Assembly: GCA_029565685.1 (NCBI GenBank)
Contig: JAKQNR010000001.1
Span: 69,710 to 133,709, forward strand
DNA: 64,000 bases
Reading direction: 5' to 3'
DNA from: a bacterium
Lineage (GTDB): Bacteria > Zhuqueibacterota > Zhuqueibacteria > Residuimicrobiales > Residuimicrobiaceae
Positions 8,931 to 17,581 of this stretch are shown in pieces. The first letter of the stretch is position 1. Every line of letters begins with the position of its first letter. The translations under genes and the position numbers were made by a program. The notes beneath the pieces were generated by a model. The model saw nothing but the letters and a program-made list of their open reading frames with translations, did no database searches and was not told where the DNA came from.

Positions 8931-9002
8931 GCGAAAAAAAACGGTTGGCGCAGGAATGAGCTGAATACTTGACGAAAAAGCGACCGCGGGGTTTGGTAGA
9001 TA

Positions 9003-9031
9003 TTGACATTGTAGAATGATTTATCTATATT
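9003..9031 (+). promoter_or_regulatory. Strong sigma70-type promoter of the ERCC4 nuclease gene
   Basis: TTGACA (perfect -35), a 17-bp spacer and TATATT (-10) lie 38 bp before the nuclease ATG. This is the best promoter seen in the window and indicates that housekeeping sigma in this organism reads the common consensus. Confidence 0.7.
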
Positions 9032-9068
9032 AAAAGCTGCAAATTGAACGTGTTAATAGGAAAGCCCT

Positions 9069-9749
9069 ATGCAGGGTGCCATCATACCTGTCATTGCGGA
9101 CGATCGTGAGAGAAAAAGTGATGCGGTCAACGAGCTGCTCAGGCTTCCTCAGGTTCGACTGACCATTCACAGACTGCCGGTGGGCGACTATCTGGTCGCC
9201 GGCCGTCTTCTCTTTGAACGTAAAACAATATGCGATCTAGCGGCATCTATCAGGGACGGTCGGTTATTCGCTCAAGCGCGACGTCTCGCAGCTGCAAAAG
9301 GAATGCCGGCGCTGATCGTGCAGGGCACGGGAGCCGAATTTCACGCTCAGGGGATGAGCCGCGAAGCGATCCAGGGGGCATTGGTAAGCCTAGCCTTTAG
9401 ATTCGGGATTCCAGTATTGCGCGCCCGGGACGGTCGCGAATGCGTTTCCCTCATGCTCTATGCCGCCGCACAGACCGCGGACGGCAAAAAAGTACTGCTG
9501 CGACGGCCGGCCGCCTTGGGAAAAAACAAACAGCGTCGCCAAATGTATATCTTGCAGGGCTTGCCCGGCGTCGGCGATGTGCGCAGCCGAAATTTGCTGG
9601 AACGATTTCAGACTCCGGCTCATGTTTTCACGGCATCCATCGATGAACTCAAACAGGTCCAGGGTATCGGCCGAATCCAGGCAGAAAAAATTTACTCCCT
9701 CATCCATGAAAACCCTGCCGAATATCGCTTCTCTGCAGGCCATCGATGA
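9069..9749 (+). CDS. ERCC4-domain nuclease with helix-hairpin-helix tail (XPF/Hef/MUS81-like)
   Basis: 226 aa in two parts. Residues 1-140 form an ERCC4 nuclease domain with the diagnostic ERKxxxD motif (FERKTICDLAASI, E50-R51-K52…D56), plus the upstream acidic positions DDRERK at 11-16 and GDY at 39-41. Residues 155-222 hold tandem helix-hairpin-helix elements (LPGVGDVRSRNLLERF and VQGIGRIQAEKIYSL). This is the minimal architecture of the XPF/MUS81/Hef nuclease module that cuts branched or forked DNA as a dimer in eukaryotes and archaea; a stand-alone bacterial version is uncommon. A strong promoter and AGGA seven bases before ATG support the start. No repair gene is adjacent. Confidence 0.9.
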   Translation: MQGAIIPVIADDRERKSDAVNELLRLPQVRLTIHRLPVGDYLVAGRLLFERKTICDLAASIRDGRLFAQARRLAAAKGMPALIVQGTGAEFHAQGMSREAIQGALVSLAFRFGIPVLRARDGRECVSLMLYAAAQTADGKKVLLRRPAALGKNKQRRQMYILQGLPGVGDVRSRNLLERFQTPAHVFTASIDELKQVQGIGRIQAEKIYSLIHENPAEYRFSAGHR

Positions 9750-9780
9750 ACCAGGGTGCACTTAAAAAAAAGGAATCTTC

Positions 9781-11049
9781 ATGTCCAAATCCACTGTAGC
9801 CGTGTTGCGCACCAGCCCCAAGAGCGTGCTCGCCGATTATCACAAACTGATGAATCTGGCCGGATACCAGACGGTACTTGATAAACAGGCCGAGACCGCT
9901 CTGAAGATCAACATATCCTGGCATTTTTTCTTCCCCGGCAGTTCGACGACTCCCTGGCAGCTGGAGGGCGTAATCCGCACGCTGAAACAAGACGGCTTTG
10001 CGCCGGCGAGAATCCACGGCTGCCACAACCGTACAGTGGTGGTCGATGCCCATCTCGGCGAACAGGAAAACAAACAGATCAATGTATTGCAGGCGCACGG
10101 GCTAGCCAACGTTCATCTCTACGAAGGGGAAGAGTGGATCAATGTGCACGAAGCGGTGGGCGACCTGAGCGCGAAATTTCTCTGTCTGAATCAGGTTTTT
10201 CCCAAGGGATTCTTTATCCCCAAGCGGTTCATCGGCGAAAACATCATCCACCTGCCCACGGTCAAAACCCACATCTTTACCACCACCACCGGCGCCATGA
10301 AAAACGCTTTTGGCGGTTTGCTCAATGAACGCCGGCACTGGACCCATTCGGTCATCCACGAAACTCTGGTGGATCTGTTGATGATTCAAAAACACATCCA
10401 CCGCGGTCTGTTTGCGGTGATGGATGGCACCTTTGCCGGCGATGGACCGGGTCCGCGCTGCATGACGCCCTATGTCAAAAACATTCTCCTGGCTTCCAGC
10501 GATCAGGTAGCCATCGATGCGATCGCAGCCAAGCTCATGGGATTCGATCCGCTTTCTATCAAATACATCCGTCTGGCGCATGAACAGGGTTTGGGTTGCG
10601 GAGACCCGAAGGAGATCGAGATCGTCGGCGACCTGGAAGCAGCCCGGGAGAACTGGAAATTCATCGGACCGTATAAAAAGATGACCTTTGCCTCGCGAAT
10701 GCAGCATCGCATCTATTGGGGTCCGCTGAAAAAGCCGTTGGAGTGGACGCTGAAAACCGTGCTGGCGCCATGGTCCTACATCGCCAGCGTGGTCTATCAC
10801 GACAGCTTTTGGTACCCGCTGTTCGCCAAGCATAAAATGAACAAAGCCTTGAGCAGCGAGTGGGGCCGTCTGTTTCATAACTGGGAAACGGTCCGGGCGG
10901 ACGAGCAGGGCTTTGCGGATGTGGGCCAAAGCGCGCCGAAGCTCGAACGATCCGGCTGGAGAGTATTCCTGCGCTCGTTTAAAGTGCTGATGACCTGCTT
11001 AAAGGAGGCGCCGGAATTCGCCGCGCGTAAAAGGCGGCGCTCGGCTTAA
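9781..11049 (+). CDS. DUF362 domain-containing protein
   Basis: 422 aa. The body matches the DUF362 family: LKINISWHFFFPGSSTTPW, HLPTVKTHIFTTTTGAMKNA and DQVAIDAIAAKLMGFDPL are typical. DUF362 proteins often carry a ferredoxin-like 4Fe-4S domain; here no CxxCxxC cluster is present, and instead the C-terminal 120 residues form an aromatic-rich extension of unknown role. AGGA precedes ATG by seven bases. It follows the ERCC4 gene by 31 bp on the same strand, but no functional link is evident. Biochemical function unknown. Confidence 0.85.
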   Translation: MSKSTVAVLRTSPKSVLADYHKLMNLAGYQTVLDKQAETALKINISWHFFFPGSSTTPWQLEGVIRTLKQDGFAPARIHGCHNRTVVVDAHLGEQENKQINVLQAHGLANVHLYEGEEWINVHEAVGDLSAKFLCLNQVFPKGFFIPKRFIGENIIHLPTVKTHIFTTTTGAMKNAFGGLLNERRHWTHSVIHETLVDLLMIQKHIHRGLFAVMDGTFAGDGPGPRCMTPYVKNILLASSDQVAIDAIAAKLMGFDPLSIKYIRLAHEQGLGCGDPKEIEIVGDLEAARENWKFIGPYKKMTFASRMQHRIYWGPLKKPLEWTLKTVLAPWSYIASVVYHDSFWYPLFAKHKMNKALSSEWGRLFHNWETVRADEQGFADVGQSAPKLERSGWRVFLRSFKVLMTCLKEAPEFAARKRRRSA

Positions 11050-11123
11050 AGCCGGATGCCGACGAAAGCCCCTGGATTCAGCCGGAACCGGAAATTCGAT
11101 AAAGTGAAGACAAGGAAAGAACG

Positions 11124-11864
11124 ATGTTCAACTGGTTGTTTGACCCGCAAGCCTGGATCGCTTTAGCGACGCTGACCTCTCTGGAGATCGTCCTGGGCAT
11201 TGACAACATCATTTTCATATCCATCCTGGTGGCCGAACTGCCCATCGAGCAGCGCAACCGCGGCCGGATCCTGGGCCTGGCCCTGGCCATGTTCGCTCGA
11301 ATCGGCCTGCTGCTGTCGCTGACCTGGCTGATGCGGCTGACCCAGCCGCTTTTCACGATCTGGAGTCAAGAGATCTCTGGAAGAGACCTAATTCTGATCC
11401 TCGGCGGTCTTTTTCTCATCGGCAAAAGCACGCACGAGATTCATTCCGCGGTGGAAGGCGCAGAGGAAAAAAAGACAACGCCCAAGGTCACCAGCTTTGG
11501 CGGCGTACTGGTCATGATCGCTGTCATCGACATCATCTTTTCGCTGGATTCGGTCATCACCGCCGTGGGCATGGCCAACCATCTGCCGGTGATGATTCTG
11601 GCCATCGTCATCGCGGTCATGGTCATGATGCTGGCAAGCAAATCCATCGGCCTTTTTATCGACACGCACCCAACCCTGAAGATGCTCGCTTTGAGCTTTC
11701 TCATCCTCGTCGGCGTGGCGCTGCTGGGCGAGGGCCTTGATCTGCACATCCCCAAAGGATATATCTATTTCGCCATGGCGTTCTCGGTAGTGGTCGAAAT
11801 GCTCAACCTAAAAGTCCGGGAACGGCGTTTTCAGCCGCTCAAGTCGCATTCACAGAACATTTAA
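11124..11864 (+). CDS. TerC family integral membrane protein
   Basis: 246 aa with about seven hydrophobic segments. The first helix holds the TerC signature LEIVLGIDNIIFISILV with the conserved acidic residues, repeated in the second half as VIDIIFSLDSVITAVGMA. The family is implicated in metal (manganese) export and tellurite resistance and acts in the inner membrane, partly in loading exported proteins with metal. Length is close to the short YkoY/YjbE type, without CBS or CorC domains. AAGGAAAG precedes ATG. The next gene starts 12 bp after the stop, suggesting co-transcription. Confidence 0.92.
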   Translation: MFNWLFDPQAWIALATLTSLEIVLGIDNIIFISILVAELPIEQRNRGRILGLALAMFARIGLLLSLTWLMRLTQPLFTIWSQEISGRDLILILGGLFLIGKSTHEIHSAVEGAEEKKTTPKVTSFGGVLVMIAVIDIIFSLDSVITAVGMANHLPVMILAIVIAVMVMMLASKSIGLFIDTHPTLKMLALSFLILVGVALLGEGLDLHIPKGYIYFAMAFSVVVEMLNLKVRERRFQPLKSHSQNI

Positions 11865-11876
11865 AAGGAGACCCTC

Positions 11877-12752
11877 ATGAAAATCCAACTCGTGCTGTTC
11901 GTGGTCGTTCCTGCCCTGCTCGCTGTGCTTCAACCGGCAGGCGCCGGCAACATTCCAAACGAATGCCGCATCGGCGGCTTTTACCTTGGCCCGCAGGCTT
12001 ACAGCTTCCGCCTTTACACCTTTTTTGAGGCTGTGGACAAGGCCAAGGAAGCGGGCTGCAGCGTGATCGAAGCGTTTCCCGGACAAAAGCTGAGCCCGGA
12101 GGACGAAACGCCCTTTGGCCACACGGCCCCGCCGGCGGTGTGGAGCAAAGCCAAGCGCAAGCTGGAGGCCGCCGGCGTGCGTTTGGTGAACTACGGCGTT
12201 GTGGGCTTTAAAAGCGATGCTGAACTGGCGCAGATTTTTGATTTCGCCAAATTGATGAGCATCCCCTGCGTCACCATGGAGCCCAGTCCGGCCACTGCCG
12301 AAACCATCGACAAGATCGAAACACTGGTCAAGCAGTATGACATCAAACTGGCGATCCATAATCATCCTAAAAACGAAAAGAATCCGGATTATAAATACTG
12401 GGACCCCCAATTTGTCCTGTCTCTGGTAAAAGACCGGGACCCGCGCATCGGCTCCGGCGCTGACACCGGACACTGGCTGCGCTCCGGGATCAATCCGGTG
12501 GATGCCCTGAAAACACTCCAGGGACGGATCATCAGCTGCCATCTGAAGGATTTGAATATGATGAGCCCCAAAGCGACGGATGTGCCCTTTGGCCGCGGTG
12601 TGGCCGACATCAAGGGCGTGCTCGATGAATTAAAACGGCAGGGCTTCAACGGCAACATCTCGATGGAGTATGAATCCAATTGGGAAAACAATATCGTCGA
12701 GATCAAGCAGTGCGTGGATTTTGTCAGGCAGCACGGAACCAAGCAACCCTGA
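11877..12752 (+). CDS. Exported sugar phosphate isomerase/epimerase-like TIM-barrel protein
   Basis: 291 aa with a signal peptide (KIQLVLFVVVPALLAVLQPAGA), so it acts in the periplasm or outside. The mature part is an AP-endonuclease-2/xylose-isomerase-like barrel: metal-ligand positions are suggested by E in VIEAFPGQ, H in LAIHNHPKNE, D-T-G-H in GADTGHW and H in SCHLKDLN, ending with NISMEYESNW. Such exported members are common in planctomycetes and FCB bacteria and are thought to epimerise or isomerise sugars during glycan use; the substrate here is unknown. AAGGAG lies just upstream of the ATG. Likely in one transcript with terC. Confidence 0.86.
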   Translation: MKIQLVLFVVVPALLAVLQPAGAGNIPNECRIGGFYLGPQAYSFRLYTFFEAVDKAKEAGCSVIEAFPGQKLSPEDETPFGHTAPPAVWSKAKRKLEAAGVRLVNYGVVGFKSDAELAQIFDFAKLMSIPCVTMEPSPATAETIDKIETLVKQYDIKLAIHNHPKNEKNPDYKYWDPQFVLSLVKDRDPRIGSGADTGHWLRSGINPVDALKTLQGRIISCHLKDLNMMSPKATDVPFGRGVADIKGVLDELKRQGFNGNISMEYESNWENNIVEIKQCVDFVRQHGTKQP

Positions 12753-12770
12753 GCAGGCGACAAAGAGTGC

Positions 12771-12806
12771 TGCGGGCCCCCCAACGATGATAGAGCGATG
12801 CCCGCA
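12771..12806 (+). terminator. Weak hairpin after the TIM-barrel gene
   Basis: TGCGGGC and GCCCGCA form a perfect 7-bp stem around a 22-nt loop, followed by ATTTAATTT rather than a full T-run. It lies between convergent genes. The rest of the gap up to 12981 shows no gene. Confidence 0.3.
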
Positions 12807-12981
12807 ATTTAATTTCTACCGTCAATGGGTCGGTGCGTTTTTGTTGTTAGCTTGCCAACAAGGCTGCCAAAAAGCAATGTCAAAACTATACGCCGGGGCA
12901 ATTTGATTCGGGACGTCGATCTGTAGAACTCGCGTCGGGATTGGCTTCGATGTTTGAGTTAACCGCTATGCTTTATTCTTT

Positions 12982-13740
12982 CTACTTGCGTCTCCATTGC
13001 AGATCCAACAACGGCAACAGATGCCATTGGCGGCCGAAAGGATACTCGGCGTAACTCAACAGGCAGCCGAAGCGGATCTGGAAAAAGGGCGTTCGTTCCC
13101 AGCACAGCAACCCTTTCATTTCATAGGCGAATCCCGCCCGGGCCGGCGGACAGACGAGCACCTGGTTGTCCAAAGACCACTGCCACCGTCGCCAGGCGGG
13201 ACCCTGCAGATTCAGCGCCGCTGTCCAGCGATAGCCGTGGTAAAAAACCGTCATCCGCGGATAAACCACAGGCAGATCAATGGTCGTCCGCTCATCCAGC
13301 GCCGCCGTCTTCAAACCCACGCCGAAACCCAGGCTCCAGGTAGCCGTCAGTCTCTCGCTCATCGCCCTGCGGAAACGCAGGTGATGATTTAATCCCAATA
13401 AAAAAGGAATTTCAAACTCTGAGGAGAGGATGCCGCCGACCCCTTTTCTGCGTAGAATGCGCAGCATCCAGGTGGGACAGAAAAAGCCGTGTTGGGACAA
13501 AATCTGCCAGCCGCAGGCGGTTCCATGAGACCATTTTATGGAAGCGTTCGGCAAGATCAGAAACCATAGTGGATGCGTAGAGATCTCCACTTTCTCAGAC
13601 CAAGCATAACGCAGGGGACCCCAGAAACCGATCTCCCAGCGCAGCGGTTTTTCGTACGCCGGCTCAAAGGCGGCAAGGCCGGCTGTCGAGGACGCGAGCA
13701 GCAGCCATAAAAGCGCCGTTAAACAAACCGCTCTTTTCAT
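12982..13740 (-). CDS. Hypothetical exported protein, probably outer-membrane beta-barrel-like
   Basis: Not recognised. The track ORF begins inside the neighbouring gene; the start at 13740 (MKRAVCLTALLWLLLASSTAG) gives a clean signal peptide and an ATGA overlap with the upstream stop, so 252 aa. The mature part is rich in tryptophan, tyrosine and phenylalanine with alternating polar/apolar strands (for example TWSLGFGVGL, RWTAALNLQG) and ends in an aromatic/basic strand (LLDLQWRRK), which suggests an outer-membrane barrel. The overlap implies translational coupling with the endonuclease/phosphatase lipoprotein gene. Confidence 0.6.
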   Translation of the reverse strand: MKRAVCLTALLWLLLASSTAGLAAFEPAYEKPLRWEIGFWGPLRYAWSEKVEISTHPLWFLILPNASIKWSHGTACGWQILSQHGFFCPTWMLRILRRKGVGGILSSEFEIPFLLGLNHHLRFRRAMSERLTATWSLGFGVGLKTAALDERTTIDLPVVYPRMTVFYHGYRWTAALNLQGPAWRRWQWSLDNQVLVCPPARAGFAYEMKGLLCWERTPFFQIRFGCLLSYAEYPFGRQWHLLPLLDLQWRRK

Positions 13741-14846
13741 TCGGGCACTCTCCACCGGGAACTGACCGGCACATGATCGGAAAGGTCCAGATAATCCTGA
13801 TGCGTGACGGTGGAATGGGGCAGCCATTCGGTATTGGTGAAAAGATAATCGATTTTGCGATCCCAGAACGCGGTACGATCCGTGCAATGGGTAAAGCAGC
13901 GCTTTTGATCAGCCTGGTAGCTCAGCAGCGGAATGTCAGGCGCATAGGCATCATACATCGGCTGCAGCCAGGTCTTTTCCGGAGTGTAATGGCTGCCCTC
14001 CTTATGCAGAGGAACATCGCCGGGATGATGAAAAGATTCATCGGGGCAGCGATCCTCCAGACAAAAATCAGTGGAATCCGAACCTGGCGGCAGCATGTTG
14101 AAATCCCCGCCGGCGATAAACAACGCCTGCTCGGCCTGCAGCTTGTCCAGTTCCTGTTTGAAGCGTTCAATGTGTTTACGCTTGGTGTCATCGGTGGAAA
14201 AAGCATCAACGTGAATATTTAAAACATAAAAATCATCATGCCCGGGCAGGGCAACCCTGATTTTCAGCAGGCAGCGCTGCAGATAGAAATATCTGGTCAA
14301 GGCGTCCTGATCGCCGCGTTTGGGCAATTGGATGCGTTCGTGTTCAGCGATGGGCCATCGCGACAAGATGGCGTTGCCCATATCCATACGGCCGAGGCCG
14401 TCGCTGGGGATGAACTGCGCTTGCCAGGAGGAGGCGTACGCTGCATAGTTCAGAGCGGTATGATCCAGGAGCCATTGCACCTCATCCACATAGGCGGTTC
14501 GTTTGGAACGGACATCCACCTCCTGCAGCAGGAGCAAGTCCGGATCGATCTCATTGATTTTAACCGCCAATTTCTGCAACGTGGTCATGACCTCCGCCTC
14601 GGTCAACAGCACGCGATCACCGCAGCTGTCGCCAAACCAAGGCGTCTGACGGCCGGCGGCGAAACGGATATTCCAGGTCATGACGGTTATACTATCCGGA
14701 GCCGACTTGACATAGGGCGCGTGACGGGCGGTGTAGAGTACGGCGCTTTCTAGGTCATCGAACTGCGTAACCAGTGGGTCGCAGCAGCAAAGCAATACAA
14801 TCCCTAATACGGCTGCAAACTCACGCCCCATAAACGATCGCCTCAT
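13737..14846 (-). CDS. Endonuclease/exonuclease/phosphatase family lipoprotein
   Basis: 369 aa. The N-terminus AAVLGIVLLCCCDP is a lipoprotein signal with a lipobox-type cysteine. The domain starts at VMTWNIRFAAGR (conserved N), followed by DLLLLQEVDV (catalytic E), VLNIHVDAF (H and D), FIAGGDFNMLP (D-x-N) and the C-terminal LSDHVPVSSRW (D-H), which are the metal and phosphate ligands of the DNase I/sphingomyelinase fold. It probably cleaves a phosphodiester or phosphate monoester in the envelope; nuclease versus lipid phosphatase cannot be told. GGAGG eight bases upstream fixes the start. The stop overlaps the next gene by ATGA. Confidence 0.88.
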   Translation of the reverse strand: MRRSFMGREFAAVLGIVLLCCCDPLVTQFDDLESAVLYTARHAPYVKSAPDSITVMTWNIRFAAGRQTPWFGDSCGDRVLLTEAEVMTTLQKLAVKINEIDPDLLLLQEVDVRSKRTAYVDEVQWLLDHTALNYAAYASSWQAQFIPSDGLGRMDMGNAILSRWPIAEHERIQLPKRGDQDALTRYFYLQRCLLKIRVALPGHDDFYVLNIHVDAFSTDDTKRKHIERFKQELDKLQAEQALFIAGGDFNMLPPGSDSTDFCLEDRCPDESFHHPGDVPLHKEGSHYTPEKTWLQPMYDAYAPDIPLLSYQADQKRCFTHCTDRTAFWDRKIDYLFTNTEWLPHSTVTHQDYLDLSDHVPVSSRWRVPE

Positions 14847-14885
14847 GTTTTATACCTCCGAAGAGATTGCCGTCTTGCAAACGCG

Positions 14886-15830
14886 TCAGGGTTCGAGCAC
14901 GGGCGAAATCGAGCTTTTGCGCGGTCGCTCCGGCAGCCAGTGCAGAATGGCCGGCGTCACGTCGAGGATGGAAAAGAGCTGCGCCGCGGTTTCCCGGGCG
15001 CAGCAGCCGAACAGCAGAGTCATGGCCGGGTTCACGGTATGGCCTTTGACGCACACATTCTCGATATTGCCGTGATCGCTGGTCAGCAGCACCAGCGTAT
15101 CGCTCAGATCGACGTGGGCCAGAACCGTTTCGAGAAAAAGCTCCAATTTCAGCAGTTCCTGACTGGCTCTAGCCAGATCCCGGCTGTGGCCGGCCCGGTC
15201 GGTTTGAAAATATTCAAACAGGGTGAAATGAAAATCACGGCTGCGCCGACCGACGATCTCCCCCGCTTTTTCCACAGAAAAAACCGGAACGTTAAAACCA
15301 TCGGCCACCAGCGCTTCACCGGTCAAATCCTGATACACTGATCGTTCAGCCGCCAGGTCGTCCAGATCAAAAAACGGCAGTTCTGCATAGAGGTTGCTCA
15401 CGGTGGTCGCCGAGAGAAAGCGCAGGATGTCCTGTGGAGCATAGTCAAAAAAGGGAGGCCGAAACGTGTTGAGAAAGGCGGCGTCATAGCCGCGTTTTAC
15501 AATAGTGGATAGAATCGAGGAGCGGGCGAGAATCTCGCGCAGGGCTTGATTCGGAAAACCATTTAAATGACGGCCAATCGCCTGTGCGCTGTTCACCCCG
15601 GTCAGGAGCGCGGTTTGGCCTGTGGCGGATTGCGGCAGACCCGGCAAGCCCAGGCCGGCGTCCAGGCCTAATGCGAAGCCGCCGCCCTTCAGGGGACGAG
15701 GAAAGGTTTGCGTGAGAAAATGGTTGAAATATTTCAGTCCCGGCTGACAACACGGATTGCACGTTTCATCCGCCTCCCCGATTCCCAGCCCATCGACAAA
15801 CAGTAAAAGAATGTGATGAGGAGCGGCCAT
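14886..15830 (-). CDS. Metalloenzyme of the alkaline phosphatase / phosphoglycerate mutase superfamily
   Basis: The start at 15830 (MAAPHHILLLFVDGLGIGEA) sits 2 bp after the SpoIID stop and begins directly with the first metal-binding strand, giving 314 aa; the longer track ORF would run far into spoIID. Conserved elements: LFVDGLG (metal D), SATGQTALLTG (nucleophile/phosphate site T or S), TDRAGHS (D and H) and LLTSDHGNIENVCVKGHTVNP (DH…H), the pattern of iPGM and archaeal phosphopentomutase-like enzymes. It lacks the full-length iPGM domain. Substrate unknown. It is in the era-spoIID operon. Confidence 0.82.
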   Translation of the reverse strand: MAAPHHILLLFVDGLGIGEADETCNPCCQPGLKYFNHFLTQTFPRPLKGGGFALGLDAGLGLPGLPQSATGQTALLTGVNSAQAIGRHLNGFPNQALREILARSSILSTIVKRGYDAAFLNTFRPPFFDYAPQDILRFLSATTVSNLYAELPFFDLDDLAAERSVYQDLTGEALVADGFNVPVFSVEKAGEIVGRRSRDFHFTLFEYFQTDRAGHSRDLARASQELLKLELFLETVLAHVDLSDTLVLLTSDHGNIENVCVKGHTVNPAMTLLFGCCARETAAQLFSILDVTPAILHWLPERPRKSSISPVLEP

Positions 15831-15832
15831 AC

Positions 15833-17470
15833 TCAATATACTTTTTTCAACCGGGTCCCTGGATAATAAGCGGACAGAATGGTTGCCGCGTTTTGTCCGC
15901 GCAGGGCGCGGATGGCGGCGCCGACCTGACACATGCCGACGCCATGCCCCCAGCCGGCGCCGGTGAACCGAAACGCCTCGGCCAGGCCGTTCCGTTCATT
16001 CACCTTGTCAATCACAAAGCAGGCGCTGTACAGGGCGCTGGAGGACAGGGTTCGGCGGATGTTCAACTCGCGGGTTACCGTGACCGAGTCGCGGCTGCCG
16101 ACGATGAGGATCTCGGCAAGGCGGCCGGAAACCCCGCGGCGCACCGGAACGATCTCGCGCAGATCGCCGATCTCAACGCCGGTTTTCTCCACGATCCACT
16201 TTTGCAGATCCTGGCGCGTGGCCGTGGTCTGCCAGCGGAAATATTTTTCCGCATATTGGGCGAAAGAGGGACGACCGGCCGTTTGGATGTTGCAGTTCAC
16301 CTTGGGGTCGGATTGGACCCACAAACGGGCATTCGCCTCCTTGGTCAAATCCAGGGCGTTACGGTCGATGCCCGATTCGATGGAATCAAACTCACCGCGC
16401 AGATAGGGTTGGCCGTCTCCTTCCCACACCTCAGCGGCATCGGCGGTGTGTCCACCGCACACCGCTGAATAGGTGGCGGTGCAAAGCTGATCGCCGTAGG
16501 TCAAAACCATTCCGCGCGTCGAGGCCACCGCTGAGGAGGCCTTCTCGTTCTGTTGGCTCAGGCCGACATAGACTTGACAATGCACCTCATCGCAGACATC
16601 ATAATCCGCGCCGCGATGAAAACGGTAAAAATTGTTCAAAAAGAGCGTCCGCGAAACTATCGCTTGCGCCTTGAGCGCTTCGGCGGGAAAATTCGAGGGC
16701 ATCTCGCCGGCCACCACGCCGCGGAGATAGGCCTCCAAATTGACCACATTGATCACATTCAAGAGTCCGGCGTTGTCCACCGCCAACTCGAGTTCGCCGG
16801 CGTAGCTGCGGCTCTCCTGGTGCTCCCAGTGATAGCCGGTTCCCACCTGTACGTTTTTCAACGCCACGCCGCTGCCCAACAGACGCAGTCGGTCATGGAC
16901 CCCATACTCTTTGCCGCTGGGCGAGAGAAGTTTGATCACGCCGCCGCCCGGCCGTTCCCACTCCTCCACGACGCGCGCATTGGCCAGAGTCGTTGAGGTC
17001 TTGAAATAGAGATCCGCGCTCATCTGCGTATCAAACGTTTTATCCAGCAGCACGCGGTAATAGCGGCGATCCACCAGGGTTTTGTTGTCAATACGCAGCA
17101 CTTCTCCGAACGGCTTGATCTCCACCGGCACCTCACGGGCCTTCATCCGCTGAGCGGTTTCTTTGGCGCGCGCCTCGGAAGCTGATTCAAACAGCAGTAT
17201 GCGGTAATGCTTTTGCCCCGGAGTGATCTCTGCGACCGCTGCGCTCCATAAGCCGGGCTCATTGAGTTGCAGATTTTCCTTTGCCACCGATGCCTGAACC
17301 CGGAACGGGCCCTGGGGTTCAAAATAAATCTTTTCCTGGCCTTCCAAAATCCCCACCCGAATGATGGGATCGCTCACCGGTGGTTCATAGCGAACACGGG
17401 CACAGGAAAGGAACGCCGCCAGTGCAAAAAGAGGGACGATCCATAAGAGATTGGGCAATCCTTTCTTCAT
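15833..17470 (-). CDS. SpoIID/LytB domain lipoprotein
   Basis: 545 aa from the start at 17470 (17476 is also possible; AAGG lies six bases before 17470). The signal ends in the lipobox AAFLSC. Two SPOR-like segments follow (KHYRILLFESASEARAKETA and YRVLLDKTFDTQMSADLYF), then the SpoIID domain from about 240 on, with LEAYLRGVVAGEMPSNFPAE, AQAIVSRTLFL, YSAVCGGHTADAAEVW and the end FTGAGWGHGVGMCQVGA. SpoIID-type proteins are lytic transglycosylases or amidase enhancers acting on denuded peptidoglycan. A role in cell-wall remodelling fits the SPOR-like regions; there is no sign of sporulation genes. Confidence 0.9.
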   Translation of the reverse strand: MKKGLPNLLWIVPLFALAAFLSCARVRYEPPVSDPIIRVGILEGQEKIYFEPQGPFRVQASVAKENLQLNEPGLWSAAVAEITPGQKHYRILLFESASEARAKETAQRMKAREVPVEIKPFGEVLRIDNKTLVDRRYYRVLLDKTFDTQMSADLYFKTSTTLANARVVEEWERPGGGVIKLLSPSGKEYGVHDRLRLLGSGVALKNVQVGTGYHWEHQESRSYAGELELAVDNAGLLNVINVVNLEAYLRGVVAGEMPSNFPAEALKAQAIVSRTLFLNNFYRFHRGADYDVCDEVHCQVYVGLSQQNEKASSAVASTRGMVLTYGDQLCTATYSAVCGGHTADAAEVWEGDGQPYLRGEFDSIESGIDRNALDLTKEANARLWVQSDPKVNCNIQTAGRPSFAQYAEKYFRWQTTATRQDLQKWIVEKTGVEIGDLREIVPVRRGVSGRLAEILIVGSRDSVTVTRELNIRRTLSSSALYSACFVIDKVNERNGLAEAFRFTGAGWGHGVGMCQVGAAIRALRGQNAATILSAYYPGTRLKKVY

Positions 17471-17581
17471 AGCCATCCTTCCTTTATTTCATTCGCAACA
17501 GGCTAAGTCGTTCAAGGTCAGCCGTTTTGAGACGTTGACAGACGCCATTGGAACGGACCGCCCGTCGCTCAGTCCACTTCC

